DNA of 64,000 bases from Voacanga thouarsii (lineage: Eukaryota; Streptophyta; Magnoliopsida; Gentianales; Apocynaceae): assembly GCA_026120185.1 (NCBI GenBank), contig JANUWF010003370.1:1848001-1912000 (forward strand), in the 5' to 3' direction. Below are positions 35,249 through 47,247 of the stretch, in pieces. Both the position numbers and the translations under genes were made by a program. The notes below the pieces were generated by a model. That model had not been told where the DNA came from. It saw only the letters and a list, made by a program, of their open reading frames with translations, and did no database searches. Positions within the stretch are counted from its first letter, which is position 1, and each line of letters begins with the position of its first letter.

Positions 35249-37062
35249 TAAGGATCAAAATAGAAAACATAAAAGAAAATGCATCGGAAAATTTTTTAAT
35301 TTTTTAACCTACATCTAGGAGAAAGTACTTACTTTTCTTGATTGGTAGAGGATTAACCAAAGAGGGATTGGGTTGCATTAGAAGGGAAGAAGAAGGCGCC
35401 TGCGGTTCAACTGATAGTCCCGCTAATCTTCTACTCCTACGTATTAAGCATCTTCAAGCTTTCTCTCTTCGTCTTCCGGAATAAGACTCTACCTTGCTCT
35501 TGGGTTAGCTTGGTAAAAGCTGCTTCTTCAAATAATCAAGATACTCTCCAAGAGAGAAAGAAGAGGAGAGCGTGGAACAAAGAGAGAGAAAGAGATGGCA
35601 CACCAAAGAGTGAAGAAAAAGAAAAAACATCTGTCTCTCTTTTTTTTTTCCTCCTATTTTTGGCCAGCCTTAGAGCTTCCTCAAGCCCTAATGGTCGAAA
35701 TTATCAAGCCCTAATGGGCTTGGTGCTGTGCTCATAAATTAGTCCAAGACTGGTCCAATCCTCTTAATTAATTAATTATCTTTTTTTGGGTTTCATTAAA
35801 TATCCAAGACTAATAAATTGATTCTAATTGGACTCTTAATATATGTCAACATATCAACCCAATTAATTAATTTATTCCAGCCCAGTCTTCTAATTAATTA
35901 ATTATCTTTTCTGGGCCATATTAAAAATCAAAACTAATTAATTAATTTTAATTAGACTCTTAGAATAAATTTTATTTCTCTTCCAAATAATTATCCATCA
36001 AGCCCAAACTATGTTTAAACAACACCAAGGTAACTTGAGCAACTCTGGGGACCAAGAGACATATTATTTGTAACACCCTTACTAAGGATAATAACAGAAG
36101 CATATCAATACCAGGTGTCGCCCTGTCCAGTCTCCCAGACCACAAGTATTTATAACGAAAACAACAGGGTAAATACATATATATAAGGTCCAGACTCAAC
36201 AATATCTCACTCTGATGGCCACACACATATATATTAGAAAATCTCATACATGCCATCTCTATTTATAATAGAATATAGAACATAATCAAAGAGAAAGCTA
36301 TCCAGACCTAAACTGCCGACTCTGTGGTATCGTCCATCTATCTGTAGCTCTGCTCGGCTCTGGATCCTACAAAAAAGTAAGATAAAAGACACGTGTGAGT
36401 AACGAATCACCCAGTAAGTCTCGTGTGTGCTAGTGCTTTATGAAAGTACAAGGTACATAAAACTTTGTGAAATAGCATATCATTTGTTCAATGGAAGTGA
36501 TTCCAAAAGCTCTTTAATAAAGAGTTTATTCAGAACTCAATCATTTTTGGAAAATTGTATTTCAATTTTCAAATCATTGCCTAAGTTTCCAAATCACAGG
36601 CACTTCTCCAACAGAAGGTCGGCCTGTATTCATATGCAAGTCCCGCAATCCATGCCTTCGGCACCACATATTATTGTAATGAGATCGCAGCCTCCAGTAC
36701 TTAACCGTGCATCGCCGGAATAAGTACATCGTAGTGTACTTCTTTTAAGTATACCGCAACATACCTAGTGTACCACAGCACACACTTGTCACCATAAGCC
36801 AAGGGTCCCAATCCTGACATCAATCACTATCGAGGCGGCAAGGAGTCAAACGCACTAAGTGTCCCTGCTTGACATCTAATGAATGACTCAAAATAAGTAG
36901 CACCCGCCGACGCAGCAATTGCTAGGTGCTAAACGGCTAGCCAAGATGACTCATCTTTATGTCTTGTCGCCCTGTTTGGAGTAAGACAATCCCTAAAACA
37001 AGCCAAGTTACTTGGGGTCATCTACCTCTAACATAAGCTAGTATAAAGACTAAAGTCCTTGC

Positions 37063-37072
37063 TGAGTACTCA
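37063..37072. promoter_or_regulatory. conserved LTR palindrome TGAGTACTCA (copy 3)
   Basis: Same core as at 6417; the outer T is changed to C on the left side. Confidence 0.5.
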
Positions 37073-37369
37073 ACATTAACAATACCAACCCCGTCTGATT
37101 GATTAGGTCAGAAGGTTATCTGATCCCACAGAATTTTCAAATCAAAATAGTTTTGGGGCAAAAGAACATTTTCCAGAATTTGATCCCACTGATTGGCAAG
37201 TCAGATCGTCATTCACATAAGCTCCGTAGAGCTAATCAATTCATTCCATGGTACATCAGGCCAACAAAACAATTTCAGGGATCAAAAGGTCATTTTCCAA
37301 AAGTCAACCTCATCACGAGAGATCATTTTCCAAAATCATATTCAAACAAGATAAAGAGTTCTATTCACC

Positions 37370-37770
37370 CATCAAAACGTGTTTCCAAGAGTATCCAGGT
37401 CATTTTCCCCGTACTCGATCACAAAAGTTATTTCCAAGAGTATTCAGGTCATTTTACTCATACCCAATTCCAAAAGACTTTTCGAGGGTATTTGGGTCAT
37501 TTTACCCTTACCCGATTTGAAAAGTATTCACAAGAGTTCCAATAAGGATATTTCGGTCATTTACTAAATACCTGAGCTCCAAATGTTTTTATAAAACATT
37601 CCAATAAGGATATTTGGATCATTTTCCAAATGCCCAATTCCAAAAGGAACTTATTTCAAGAAATCCATAATTGTAATACCAAAAGAGGATTAAATTCAAA
37701 GTTTCCAAACATATTTCCATAAAATGTTCCAATAAGGGCATTCTAGTCAATTTATGGATACCCAATTCCA
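37370..37770. repeat. diverged ~50-bp tandem repeat in GypT LTR
   Basis: Phrases of the form TTCCAAGAGTATTCAGGTCA recur near 37383, 37433, 37482, 37530, 37598 and 37728, spaced about 50 bases at first and more loosely later. This explains the similar short frames in all three registers. Confidence 0.75.
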
Positions 37771-39974
37771 AAATTTACCATTTTTAAAAAATTCCAAATA
37801 TTTAATCCAAAAGGACTAAATTCACAAAATTCATGCTTTAGTCATCCACTAAGGTTTCCAAGCCAATTATGATGCTCAATCGAGCCCAAAATGGCATAAA
37901 AATAATTCTTGCTTAGACAAACCTTAAACATGTTCAGGGATTTCCAAAACGGTATATAACATAGCATTTCATGGAAAACCAAAGCACACTAGCTTTAGAA
38001 AGAGTTTTAGAAATCCAAGGGACTCACCTCGTGTCCTAAGTAATTCTTTCCGTTCACGGCCGTTTAACCTTCGTTTCTACCGTTTTCAATGTTCCGTTGG
38101 CCGTTTGTCGATAAACCTACACCATACATCGTTTTTGGGTCAATTTGTGTTTAGCTGAAAAATAGCCGATAGGTAACTGACGTCCGGCCGGCGTGCCCAA
38201 CGGTTAGCCGACGTCCAACCGTCGTTTTGCCAATGGGGGCCGACGGTTAGCGGATGAGGCCAACGGTTAGCCAACGGTCAAGGAAAACGTTTAACTTTCG
38301 ATCACATCGTTTTTTCATCGTCTGATCAATTCTTTCATTTTCTTTTTCCCACATCCTTCCTCCCTTCATAAACAAGGGATTCACTTCATGTTTTCCCAAT
38401 TATTTTATCCAAAATCACACAATTAAGCGTTCCTAAATTCGTCCATGTTCTAAACAAAATTTTGAAATTTTTGTGTTTTGACATATGATTTCGTTTTGGA
38501 GATAACTTTCAATCCACAACTCTGATTTGGCTCTATGATATACCAAAATGACCATAAGACTCTTAAATTTAATTATGTACTGGCCATTTTTAGAATTCTA
38601 GTTCCAGTAACACACTACTGGGCAAAAACAGCCCCAGTAGTTTTCTGATTTTTAGTCCATTTCCACAAAATAAATTCACCCACTTGTGCTTCTTGATTCA
38701 TAACACCTATTTAACCCTTAATCCACTTTATTTCCCTTCAAACAACCTTAATTCTTCAGATTTTCAGGTTCAACAAAGCCACTAAGTTCCTATGCAAATA
38801 ACATATAACTAACATCAACATTCAAAAACAAATCATAATCCATTTTCTTTAATGTTTAACCCATTTTTACCCTAACTCTACCATCTTTCTTCTCAATCAT
38901 GAACAACCCTTTAAATCACCAATCAAATACCCTTATTCACCATACAAAACATAGCCTATGAATCCTTTATGCAACCGGTACACACACAAAGTCTCACATA
39001 GTACACAATAATCATTTTAATCATCACAAATCTTACGTTTTCATGTTAAAATTCATCAAAATGATCACCGTAATGAAATCTAGAACTTTAATTCTTAAAG
39101 TATAGGACCTTAACTTGTGTATAAGGTGCTCTAGCTTGAATTTGCTCCAAGAATCTCCAACTTCTCCAAGAACACTATTTTCTCTCTCCCTTTTCCAATT
39201 TTTCTTGATTTTTCCTTTCCTCTTCTTCCTTCCTTCTTCATTTAATAAGCCCTTGGCCAGTTTTCTCAGCTTCCTCACCCCATTCTTATATTCAATGGTC
39301 AACCTACATTAATTACATTGTGGGCTATCCATTTTAAAATTAAATTCCTATTGGTGGATTTAATTTGAATGGGTAATTCTTAAGCTTATTTAATAAGCTT
39401 TTGCAATTTAATAATCCCACAAATATTTTACTCCCCCAATGGTATTTTTACACTTGTTTTCATCCACCATTCACACAATGCCACACGTCCATTTTTAACC
39501 GCGATTTTCTTTTTTTTTCTTCAGAAATGACCAAAATCGGGTCCGTAACAGAAAAATATTTTATATTGCCATTCAACTCCAAAAATTCCACTAAATCCAT
39601 TGGTAACACTTAAAATCTTCAATTCCTTCTCTACTTGGTCAAATTTGCGGTCAAAGTTGCGGGCGCGGTCAAAATGACGAAAATGCCCCTGATATCCCGG
39701 GTAGCATAATTCTCACCAAAACGTGCATTTCATTGCACTGATCCATTTTCTTTCTAGGGTACCCTAAAATTCTTATTTTGTTAATAATAATAGCCTTCCA
39801 AAAATTTAGGGTACGGGTAGAACAAATCCAATAATTACTTCCAGGTCCCGGCAATATTTTATTCCACCAAAGTGTTCGTCTTAATACACTGATCAACTTT
39901 TGTTCTGAATATCAATACAAATTCTGATTCTATTACAAATATTAGCCAATCAAAAGTATAGGTGGGGTTTTATA

Positions 39975-39988
39975 TTCTCCCCTCCTTA
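39975..39988 (-). promoter_or_regulatory. polypurine tract of GypT-1
   Basis: The minus strand reads TAAGGAGGGGAGAA directly before the 3' LTR, preceded by TTCGAGGACGAAAT, the usual end of Tekay/Del pol. It primes plus-strand synthesis. Confidence 0.85.
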
Positions 39989-39994
39989 CAAAAA

Positions 39995-41330
39995 ATTTCG
40001 TCCTCGAAATTTGTCCTACACTTGAAATAGTTCTGGGTACCTCTTCAACATCTTTTCCTCCGTTTCCCAAGTTGCTCTTATATAGGATGATGATTCCATA
40101 ACACTTTTACAAGTGGGATTTTCTTATTCCGTAGTTCCTTTTCAGCATACTCCAAGATCTTATTAGGTTTTTCCTCATACTTCAAGCTTGGAGTCATCTC
40201 AATGGGTTCTTCATTTAAGATATATGCAGGGTCAGCCACATACTTCCGAAGTTGGGATACATGGAACATGTTGTGAATTCCTTGAAGCCCTATAGGTAAC
40301 TCCAATCGATAAGCTACTTTTCCAATCTTCTCGATAATTGGAGATGGTCCTATATATCTAGGCGCTAATTTCTTCCTTTGACTATTGATCCCTAATTGCC
40401 GTTTTGGAGTCAATTTCAAAAATACACACTCCTCTTCATCAAACTCTAAATCTCTTCTGCATCGATCAGCATAGCTTTTCTATCTACTCTGTGCTGCCTC
40501 TAATTTGGTTTTGATCAGCTCCACGGCCTACCGAACTTTTTCGAGATCAAAAGCATCCTATTCACCTGTTCTCTGTCCTAAACTTTCCCAATATAATGGG
40601 ACTGACATTTTCTTCCATATAAAACTTTAAATGGGGCCATTCCAATAGTCGATTGATAACTGTTCTTGTAAGTAAATTCTGCATATACTAAATTATCAAC
40701 CTACTTGGTTCCGAAATCTAGAGCGCAAGCTCATAACATATCTTCCAAAATCCTATTTACTCGTTCAGTTTGTCCATCTGTTTGTAGGTGCACTGCTGTG
40801 CTGAACTTTAGAGTTGTCCCGTATCTCTGTTGCAACTTAGTCTAGAATTTTGAAGTAAATTTGGGATCTCGATCTGATACAATGCTAGAGGATACTCCGT
40901 GGAGTCTGATTACTTCCTCCATATAAATTTTGCTCAACTTTTCTAGAGAATCGCGTTGGTTGATGGGATGAAATGAGCAGATTTTTTCAGCCGATCCACT
41001 ATTACCCATATGGTATCTCGCTATCCTGCCACCATAGGTAATCCCATAATGAAGTCCATAGTAATTTCATCCCATTTCCATAATGGAGTTGGTAACGGCT
41101 GCAATAATCCTCCAAGTCGTTGCTGATCGGCTTTTACTTGCTAAGAAGTTAAGCATCAAGCTACAAAATCTGAAATATCCTTCTTCATACCAATCCACCA
41201 ATAATGTTGTTTCAGGTCTAGATACATCTTTACAGCCCCTGGATGGATAGTATATTTGCTCCAGTGTGCTTCTGTCAAAATGTCCTCCCTTGTCGCAGAC
41301 TATTTCGGGATACAATACCGACCTCGGTAA
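39995..41330 (-). pseudogene. pol: GypT-1 integrase with C-terminal chromodomain, decayed
   Basis: From high to low coordinates: zinc-binding region near 41270-41140 (HWSKYTIHPGAVKMY, then KQHYWWIGMKKD), catalytic core (WVIVDRLKKSAHFIP near 40990; a degraded second Asp region near 40870), then the segment KLAPRYIGPSPIIEKIGKVAYRLELP (40350-40275; given as landmarks) and HNMFHVSQLRKYV. A chromodomain follows, EEKPNKILEYAE to TWETEEKMLKRYPELFQ near 40040. Stops and frameshifts are numerous in the core. The chromodomain marks the chromovirus clade. Confidence 0.88.
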
Positions 41331-42760
41331 TAAAGGATTCCATCAACATCCTTTCAAAACTCATCTCCTCCTTTATTTACTTCCTTTTGCACCAACTTCT
41401 GCAATTTTTCGTCTTTATCTTGCTCTGCCTTTAATTGTTGTAGGAAGATAGGTCGAATGGAGATATTACTCAGTCTTATTCCTCCGTTTATAGCAAATGC
41501 TTCCAATTCTTGAATTTGTAACATTCGAAGAGCTGATAGATTTGTTTTCCTACTAAGAGCATCCGCTACAGTGTTCGCCTTCCCTGGATGATACTTAATT
41601 GGACACCAAAATTCTTCCAAGAACTCCATCCACTGGCGCTATCTCATATTCAAATCTTTTTTAGTAAAAATATACTTCAAACTTTTGTGATCGGTGAAAA
41701 CTTTGAAATTAGCTCCATACAAATAATGCCCCACTTCTTAAGGGCAAATACAATAGCTGCTAATTCTTGGTCATGCGTTGGATAATTCTTCTCGTGGGGT
41801 TTCAATTTTCTAGAGATGTAGTGTATCACCCTTCTCCCCTGCATCAACACTCCTCCCAATCCTTCTTTCGATGTATCCGTATACACCTCATAAGGTTTAT
41901 CCATCTTTGGTAATGCCAAGACAGGAGCAGAGCTTAACCTCTTTTTCAATTCTTGAAAACTTTTCTCACACTTCTCGATCCAAACACAAGGGATTTTCTT
42001 TTGGGTGAGTCGAGTCACAGGAGATGCTATCTTAGAGAATCCTTCAATAAATCTCCGATAATACCCTGCTAATCCCAGGAAACTTCGAATTTCAGTTGGA
42101 ATCTCGGGACGTTTCTAATTTGTCACTACTTCGACTTTTGCAGAGTCTACTGTAATCCTGTTCTTGGATATCACATGTCCCAAGAATGCCACTTCCTGCA
42201 ACCAAAACTCACACTTACTGAATTTTGCATACAATCTGGCCTCTCTTGACTTTCCCAATACTTTCCAAATGCGTTGTTCATATTCTTAGGGATTTTTAGA
42301 ATACACCAGTATGTCATCTATGAATATGACCACAAAATTATCTAAGAACGGTCGGAATGTTCGATGCATTAAGTCCATAAAAATAGCAGGGGCATTAGTA
42401 ACACCAAAGGGCATCACTACAAACTCAAAATGCCCATATCGAGTATTAAATGCAGTTTTCGGTATATCCTCTTCCCGAATCCGAACCTGGTAATATCCTT
42501 GCCTCAAGTCTAATTTCGAAAAACATCCAGCTCCTTGTAGCTGGTTAAATAGTTCATCAACCATGGGCAACAAATATTTATTCTTTACTGTCACTGCATT
42601 CAACCCGCGATAATCTATGCATATTCGCAATGACCCATCTTTCTTCTTAACAAATAATACAGGTGCTCCCTACGGTGAAGTACTTGGCCGAATAAACCCT
42701 TGCTCCATTAATTCCTGTAGCTGTTTCTTGAGCTCTTGTAATTCTATAGGTGCCATTCAA
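41331..42760 (-). pseudogene. pol: GypT-1 reverse transcriptase and RNase H, nearly open
   Basis: RT motifs in order on minus: [16 protein letters not shown] (42630), [31 protein letters not shown], and the catalytic [10 protein letters not shown] (about 42310). RNase H follows at 42018-41680 ([32 protein letters not shown]) and continues after a frameshift to HPGKANTVADALSR near 41560. Only a few stops interrupt, so this is the best preserved Gypsy RT here. Confidence 0.92.
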
Positions 42761-43500
42761 TAAGGGGTCCTTGAAATGGGTTCTACTGATGGCACTAGGT
42801 CAATGAAAAACTCTACTTCTCTCTCCGGTAGTAACTTCTTCAATTTCGCTGGGAAAACATATAAATATTCATTCACAATAGGTACATCTTTAGGCTTCTT
42901 AACCTCTCCTGGCTTGTTAATTACATAAGCCAAGTATCCTGTGCACCCCTTCCGAATCATCCTCCAGGCCTTGAGTCCCAATATAAAAGTATTACTTTTT
43001 CTTCCAGTCCCACCAACAAATTCTAATACAGGTTTCCCAAGTTGATGGAAATGCACTACCTTATGCCTACAATCGACTTGAGCATGATGTTGAGATAGCC
43101 AATCCATGCCCAAGATAGCATCATATCCTCTATGGGAAAACAAATCAAATCTCCTCTCAATAATTCACTTTCTACTAAAATCTTACAATCTCTATGTATT
43201 TTCTCACTATTCATTTACTTTCCCAATGGAGTACTAACAATCATTTCATATGAAATTTCTTCCACTTTTATCCCCATAAATATCAAGAAATGAATTGGCA
43301 ACAAAAGAATGCATGGAACCGGGATCTATCAATACCTTAGTAGTATGATAAAAAATAAGAAGTGTACATTCCACCACTGCAGCCTGATTGTCTGTCTTCT
43401 CTAATGCCACTACCCGAGCATTTACTTGCGATTTAGAGGGTCCAGTTCTGGAGGTAGAAGCCTACCCTGGGTTTCATCTTCCAAATCCTGTTCTTAGCTG
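42757..43500 (-). pseudogene. pol: GypT-1 protease region
   Basis: On minus the part YDAILGMDWLSQHHAQVD (43125) is the conserved segment after the Gypsy protease active site, and the run to SVEPISRTPY at 42760 leads into RT. The active-site Asp segment upstream, near 43350, is eroded but recognisable from context (VLIDPGSMHSF-type order). Confidence 0.8.
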
Positions 43501-44470
43501 TTGCCTCCAGGTCGATTCCATCCTCCTATCCTTCTGGGTGAGGGCATTGAAAACTTTTGTGGCCTAACTCTCCACAGTTGAAACATTTGAAGGAGGACGA
43601 TCCTCCAATCGGGCCAATCGGGCTTCCCCTCCTTTGCAGGTTCCCTTTCTTCTGCCACCGGGACCCTCCAGACCTCTTCTGATTCATGCCCCGAAATCCA
43701 CATCGGTTCCTCTCACTTGCCTGCTCAATATCAGCCATTTCCGTTCTAGAGGCCATCTCCACTGCAGCGTTATAGCTGGTGGGAACCATACTGACTAATA
43801 GTCTCTTCAACTCTGGTCGTAAGCCCTTCACAAAATGTCTAACTCTATCTGCTTTTGAATGGACTAAAAGTGGGCAATATTTTGATAATCTAGTGAATTC
43901 AACAACATATAACCCCACCGTATGACCTCATTGCCGAAAAGCTTGAAATTCACCCTCATTTCTTTCTACCACCCAAATGGGAATAAATTCTTTCTTAAAA
44001 CTATCCTTAAAATCAATTCACTCCCATTCTTGTTGATTCATTTCCCTTGCCCAACAATCTTCGGCAGGTCCTTTCAACTGGAATGTTGCAAGCTATACCT
44101 TCCTTTGCTCTGAATAGTTTAAGACTGCAAAAATCTTTTCCATCTATTCAATCTAATTTTCTGCTTCCTGTTCTGAATTAGATTGCCCTTGAAATTGTGA
44201 AGGGTGAAATTTCAGATAGCGCTCAAGGTCTCGATTCGATTCGACTTCATTTTGCTAACTTTCCTTTCTCATACTCTCATTCACTCTAGCATTCTTGTTT
44301 ACTCTAGTTGCAATCTCAGTCATTTGTTGGATCGTATCAGCCATCTTTTGGAAAGTCTAAAACATAGGGTGGCCCAAAGTTGTAAGGTGGGGACCTTCTG
44401 CCTGCAGTTCCTCTACCATTTTATTTCGAGTAGCCCGCGATGATCGTTCAAATGTCTGTTTAGGAGGCAT
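43494..44470 (-). pseudogene. gag: GypT-1 gag, decayed
   Basis: Start MPPKQTFERSSRATRNK at 44470. The retrotrans_gag domain follows (LATFQLKGPAEDCWARE near 44095; FIPIWVVERNEGEFQAF; VEFTRLSKYCPLLV at 43900), then an Arg/Gly-rich segment and the knuckle CFNCGELGHKSFQC near 43560, with all four ligands present. About five in-frame stops, mostly TAG or TGA at former Gln, Trp or Arg positions, and no large deletion. It would form the particle shell and bind RNA. Confidence 0.9.
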
Positions 44471-44639
44471 CTGTATAGCTCATAAGATTTTAACAATGTA
44501 ACACGGCTCAAAAGCAATTATAAACAAAATATTCATTCTCATTTATCACAAAGCCAATACAAGATATGTGTGCCACGTACGCAACCATAAACACTAGTGA
44601 TACAGCACATATCGTACTATATATCTACATCTCATATCT

Positions 44640-45326
44640 ACTTCTCATCCTCCTACTCGTCATCATCGTTGTCTAATACGGGAGGTCCTAAGTCAGTTGA
44701 GACTGTGTAAGACTCTGCTGCATCAACCTTCTTATCTATGCCGGTATCTGGCTACAGCCAAGCCAATAGCTCTGGGTCCATCTCTAAATCCTCCTTAAGT
44801 TCTTATGCTATAAGTCCCCTAACCTCAGGTATCTCCTGATCCTCTCCCGCATCAACAATCTCTAAATCCTGTAACTCCTCCTCAAGTACCCTACCCCAGG
44901 TACATCCTCACCAAACATTTCCTCATCATCCTCAGATAATACTGCACCATCGGGGATACTGTCCTCTTCCTCATCATCATCCTGAGAGCATGGCTCAACA
45001 CTACCATCAATCTCATCAGAATCGCTATCCTCCTCCTCATATGGTGACGGTGTCCCCTTAGGGGTAGATGTCCCCTCCACACAAAGGTCTCTCGCAAACG
45101 GGGTAATGACGGGTATCGCCGGATTAAACCTACTCCTGGATAGACGAGGTGCATGACAGCGGACAGGTCTAGGTCATGTCATAAGAAAATATCCCGACTC
45201 ACCTACTCAAAAAAGCTTCCTGATCTTTCTCGATTTCTTTATGCCCGAGCTTTCACCTATCTCTATCTTTCTTTCACCACCCCACTGGTCCACTGGGCAT
45301 TTGCCCTTATCGCTCCTATCTGCCAT
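44640..45326 (-). pseudogene. extra leader ORF between PBS and gag of GypT-1, acidic protein
   Basis: The first ATG after the PBS (45326) opens a frame of 154 codons to 44862, broken only by stops at codons 40 (45207-45209) and 51 (45174-45176). It starts MADRSDKGKCPVDQWGG, is basic around residues 20-39 (KKSRKIRKL), and becomes very acidic after residue 85 (SDSDEIDG, DDDEEEDS, EDDEEMFGED). After a frameshift the acidic character goes on to about 44640 (ELKEDLEMDPELLAWL; DNDDDE). It is not gag, which starts separately at 44470. I do not recognise a family. Function unknown. Confidence 0.5.
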
Positions 45327-45383
45327 ACCTACACAGTAAAAGAATTCTATTAATTCCTATGACGATACCACAATTCTATAAAC

Positions 45384-45400
45384 TAGGCTCTAATACTAAT
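45384..45400 (-). promoter_or_regulatory. primer binding site of GypT-1
   Basis: The minus strand after the LTR end reads ATTAGTATTAGAGCCTAG, a decayed TTGGTATCAGAGCC, complementary to initiator tRNA-Met. Confidence 0.75.
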
Positions 45401-46788
45401 TGTAACACCCCTACTAAGGATAACAACAGAAGCAGATCAACACCGGGTGTCGCCCCATCCAGTTTCCCAGACCAGGGGTCATTATAATGAAAACAACAGG
45501 GTAAATACATATATAAGGTCCAGACTCAACAATATCTCACTCTGATGGCCACACACATACATATATTAGAAAATCTCATACATGCCATCTCTATTTATAA
45601 TAGAATACAGAACATAATCAAATAGAAAGCTATCGAGACCTAAACTGCCAACTCTGTGGTATCGTCCATCTATCTGTAGTTCTGCTCAGTTTTGGATCCT
45701 TCAAAAAAGTAAGATAAAAGACACGTGTGAGTAACGAATCACCCAGTAAGTCTCGTGTGTGCTAGTGCTTTATGAAAGTACAGGGTACATAAAACTTTGT
45801 GGAAAAGCATATCATTTGCTCAATGGAAACGATTCCAAAAGCATTTTAACGAAGAGTTTATTCAGAACTCAATCATTTTTGAAAAACTGTATTTCAATTT
45901 TCAAATCTTGCCCTAGTTTTCAAATCACAGACACCAATCCAATAGAAGGTTAGCCTGTATTCACATGCAAGTCCCATAGTCCTTACCTTCGGGGCCACGT
46001 ATCATTGTACTGAGACCGCAGCCTCCAGTACACAATCGTGCATCATCGGAATAAGTACACCACAACGTACTTCTGCTCAAGTATACTGCAGCATACCTAG
46101 TGTACCGCAGCACACACTTGCCACCATAAACCAGGGGTCCCAATCCTGACATCAACCACTATCGAGGCAGTAAGGAGTCAAACACACCGAGTGTCCCTAC
46201 CCGATATCCAGTGAATGACTCAACATAAGAAGCGCCCACAGACATAACAATTGCCAAGTGCTAAACGGCTAGACAGGACAACTCATCTCTATGTCCTGTC
46301 ATGCTGTTCGAAGTAAGACAATCCCCAGAACTAACTAGGTTACTTGGGATCGTCTACCTCTAACCTGAGCTAGTATAAAGATCAATGTCCTTGCTGAGTA
46401 CTCAACGTTAATAATACCAACCCCGTCTGACTAATCAAGCCAGAGGGTTATCTAATCCCGCAGAATTTTCAAATAAAAATAGTTTTGGGGCAAAATAACA
46501 TTTTCTAGAATTTGATCCCACAGACTGGCAATTCAGATAATCATTCACATAGGCTCCGCAGAGTTAATCAATTCATTCCATGGCACATCAGGCCAATAAA
46601 ACAATTTCAGGGATCAAAAGGTCATTTTTCAAAAGTCAATCTCATCACGAGAGATCATTTTCCAAAATCATGTTCAAACAGGATAAAGATTTCTATTCAC
46701 ACATCAAAACATGTTTCCAAGAGTATCCGAGTCATTTTCTCCGTACTCGATCACAAAAGTCATTTCCAAGGGTATTCAGGTCATTTTA
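45401..46788 (-). mobile_element. 5' LTR of GypT-1, truncated
   Basis: It matches 36069-37470 closely, including the GTGTCGCCC block at the PBS side. It stops in the first unit of the ~50-bp repeat zone at 46788, so roughly 2.5 kb is missing. The adjacent sequence is CopB LTR. Confidence 0.88.
46395..46404. promoter_or_regulatory. conserved LTR palindrome TGAGTACTCA (copy 4)
   Basis: Equivalent to 37063 in the partner LTR. Confidence 0.5.
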
Positions 46789-47065
46789 GCCATTCCTCAT
46801 TGGAATTCATGGCTTAATAGTCTTACCTTGATGGAGTGTCCAATTCTATCAAACGACAAAGAACTCAATTTTACTTGTATGACAAGTACCCATGGTCTAT
46901 ACCTTACTGTGAAGAATGACCCAACACATAGAGCATTACTTGTCTTACTTAGACTTTAAATGTGCAATAATACAAGAAATAAACTAAATTGAATTAATAA
47001 ATATTTTATTGCAATATATTTACACAAAATACATAGTCTTTGAGGGCATACTTTCCAATAATCCT

Positions 47066-47247
47066 AAGCTACATATATTAACAAGATGGTGGTCAAGTTC
47101 AGCATGGACTCATGAAAGGAGGCTCAGATCCATTGTAGCCATAGGTTATCTCTCTCTTCAAAAGAGTGTCCTAAGATACAAGAAGAGAAAGATAGGATGA
47201 GTAGAATTCTCTACGCTTCAGCTATTGAAAGTTTCATATACACTATA
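47066..47247 (+). pseudogene. pol: Copia RT/RNase H of CopB-1, continuation
   Basis: It reads TYINKMVVKFSMDS, then a stop, later EEKIGMSRILYASAIES, the RT/RNase H junction of Copia. It directly continues the RT broken at 35248. Similar to 12505-12710. It is cut at 47248 by the GypA LTR. Confidence 0.85.

Larger units (their letters stand above)
36069..39974 (-). mobile_element. 3' LTR of GypT-1
   Basis: On plus it starts TGTAACACCC and ends GGGGTTTTATA, the latter a mutated form of GGGGTATTACA. The inner 1.4 kb is matched by 45401-46788. Length is 3.9 kb. Small frames in it (36427-37567, 39115-39613) follow its internal repeats or pyrimidine tracts and have no homology. Confidence 0.88.
36069..46788 (-). 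mobile_element. GypT-1: Ty3/Gypsy chromovirus (Tekay-type) with both LTRs, one truncated
   Basis: On the minus strand: 5' LTR 46788-45401 (truncated), PBS 45400-45384, leader ORF, gag, protease, RT, RNase H, integrase, chromodomain, polypurine tract and 3' LTR 39974-36069. It sits in the reverse CopB solo LTR. Its right end was removed with some of the CopB LTR by a deletion at 46788. All coding regions carry stops. Confidence 0.9.
35249..47060 (-). mobile_element. CopB solo LTR (reverse) inserted in CopB-1 RT, split by GypT-1
   Basis: Minus-strand CopB LTR in two pieces, 35249-36068 (3' part) and 46789-47060 (5' part, beginning TATTGGAAAGTATGCCC on minus). ATCCC (35244-35248) and ATCCT (47061-47065) flank it, and RT reads through from 35248 to 47066. 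About 660 bases of the LTR are missing next to the right GypT edge, compared with 3235-3895 of the copy at 2937. Both outer termini read TA rather than TG/CA. Confidence 0.8.
29026..47247 (+). mobile_element. CopB-1: Ty1/Copia element with 5' LTR and most of gag-pol, interrupted
   Basis: In order: 5' LTR 29026-30974, PBS 30975-30990, leader, gag, protease, integrase, RT to 35248, then RT/RNase H again at 47066-47247. The gap is a reverse CopB solo LTR (35249-47060) that itself holds a GypT element. The 3' part is cut off at 47248 by the GypA element and is not recovered in this window. All genes carry stops. Confidence 0.85.

Noticed and set aside
35510..35737. 75-codon frame with a charged start and hydrophobic end
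   Set aside because: It is antisense to the 3' part of a CopB LTR; equivalent LTRs lack the frame.
37099..37567. Three similar frames of 62-148 codons
   Set aside because: They read through the ~50-bp tandem repeats of a GypT LTR in different registers.
44891..45154. 87-codon Arg/Met-rich frame
   Set aside because: It is the out-of-frame shadow of the acidic leader ORF, whose GAT/GAG-rich codons read as ATG and AGG when shifted.
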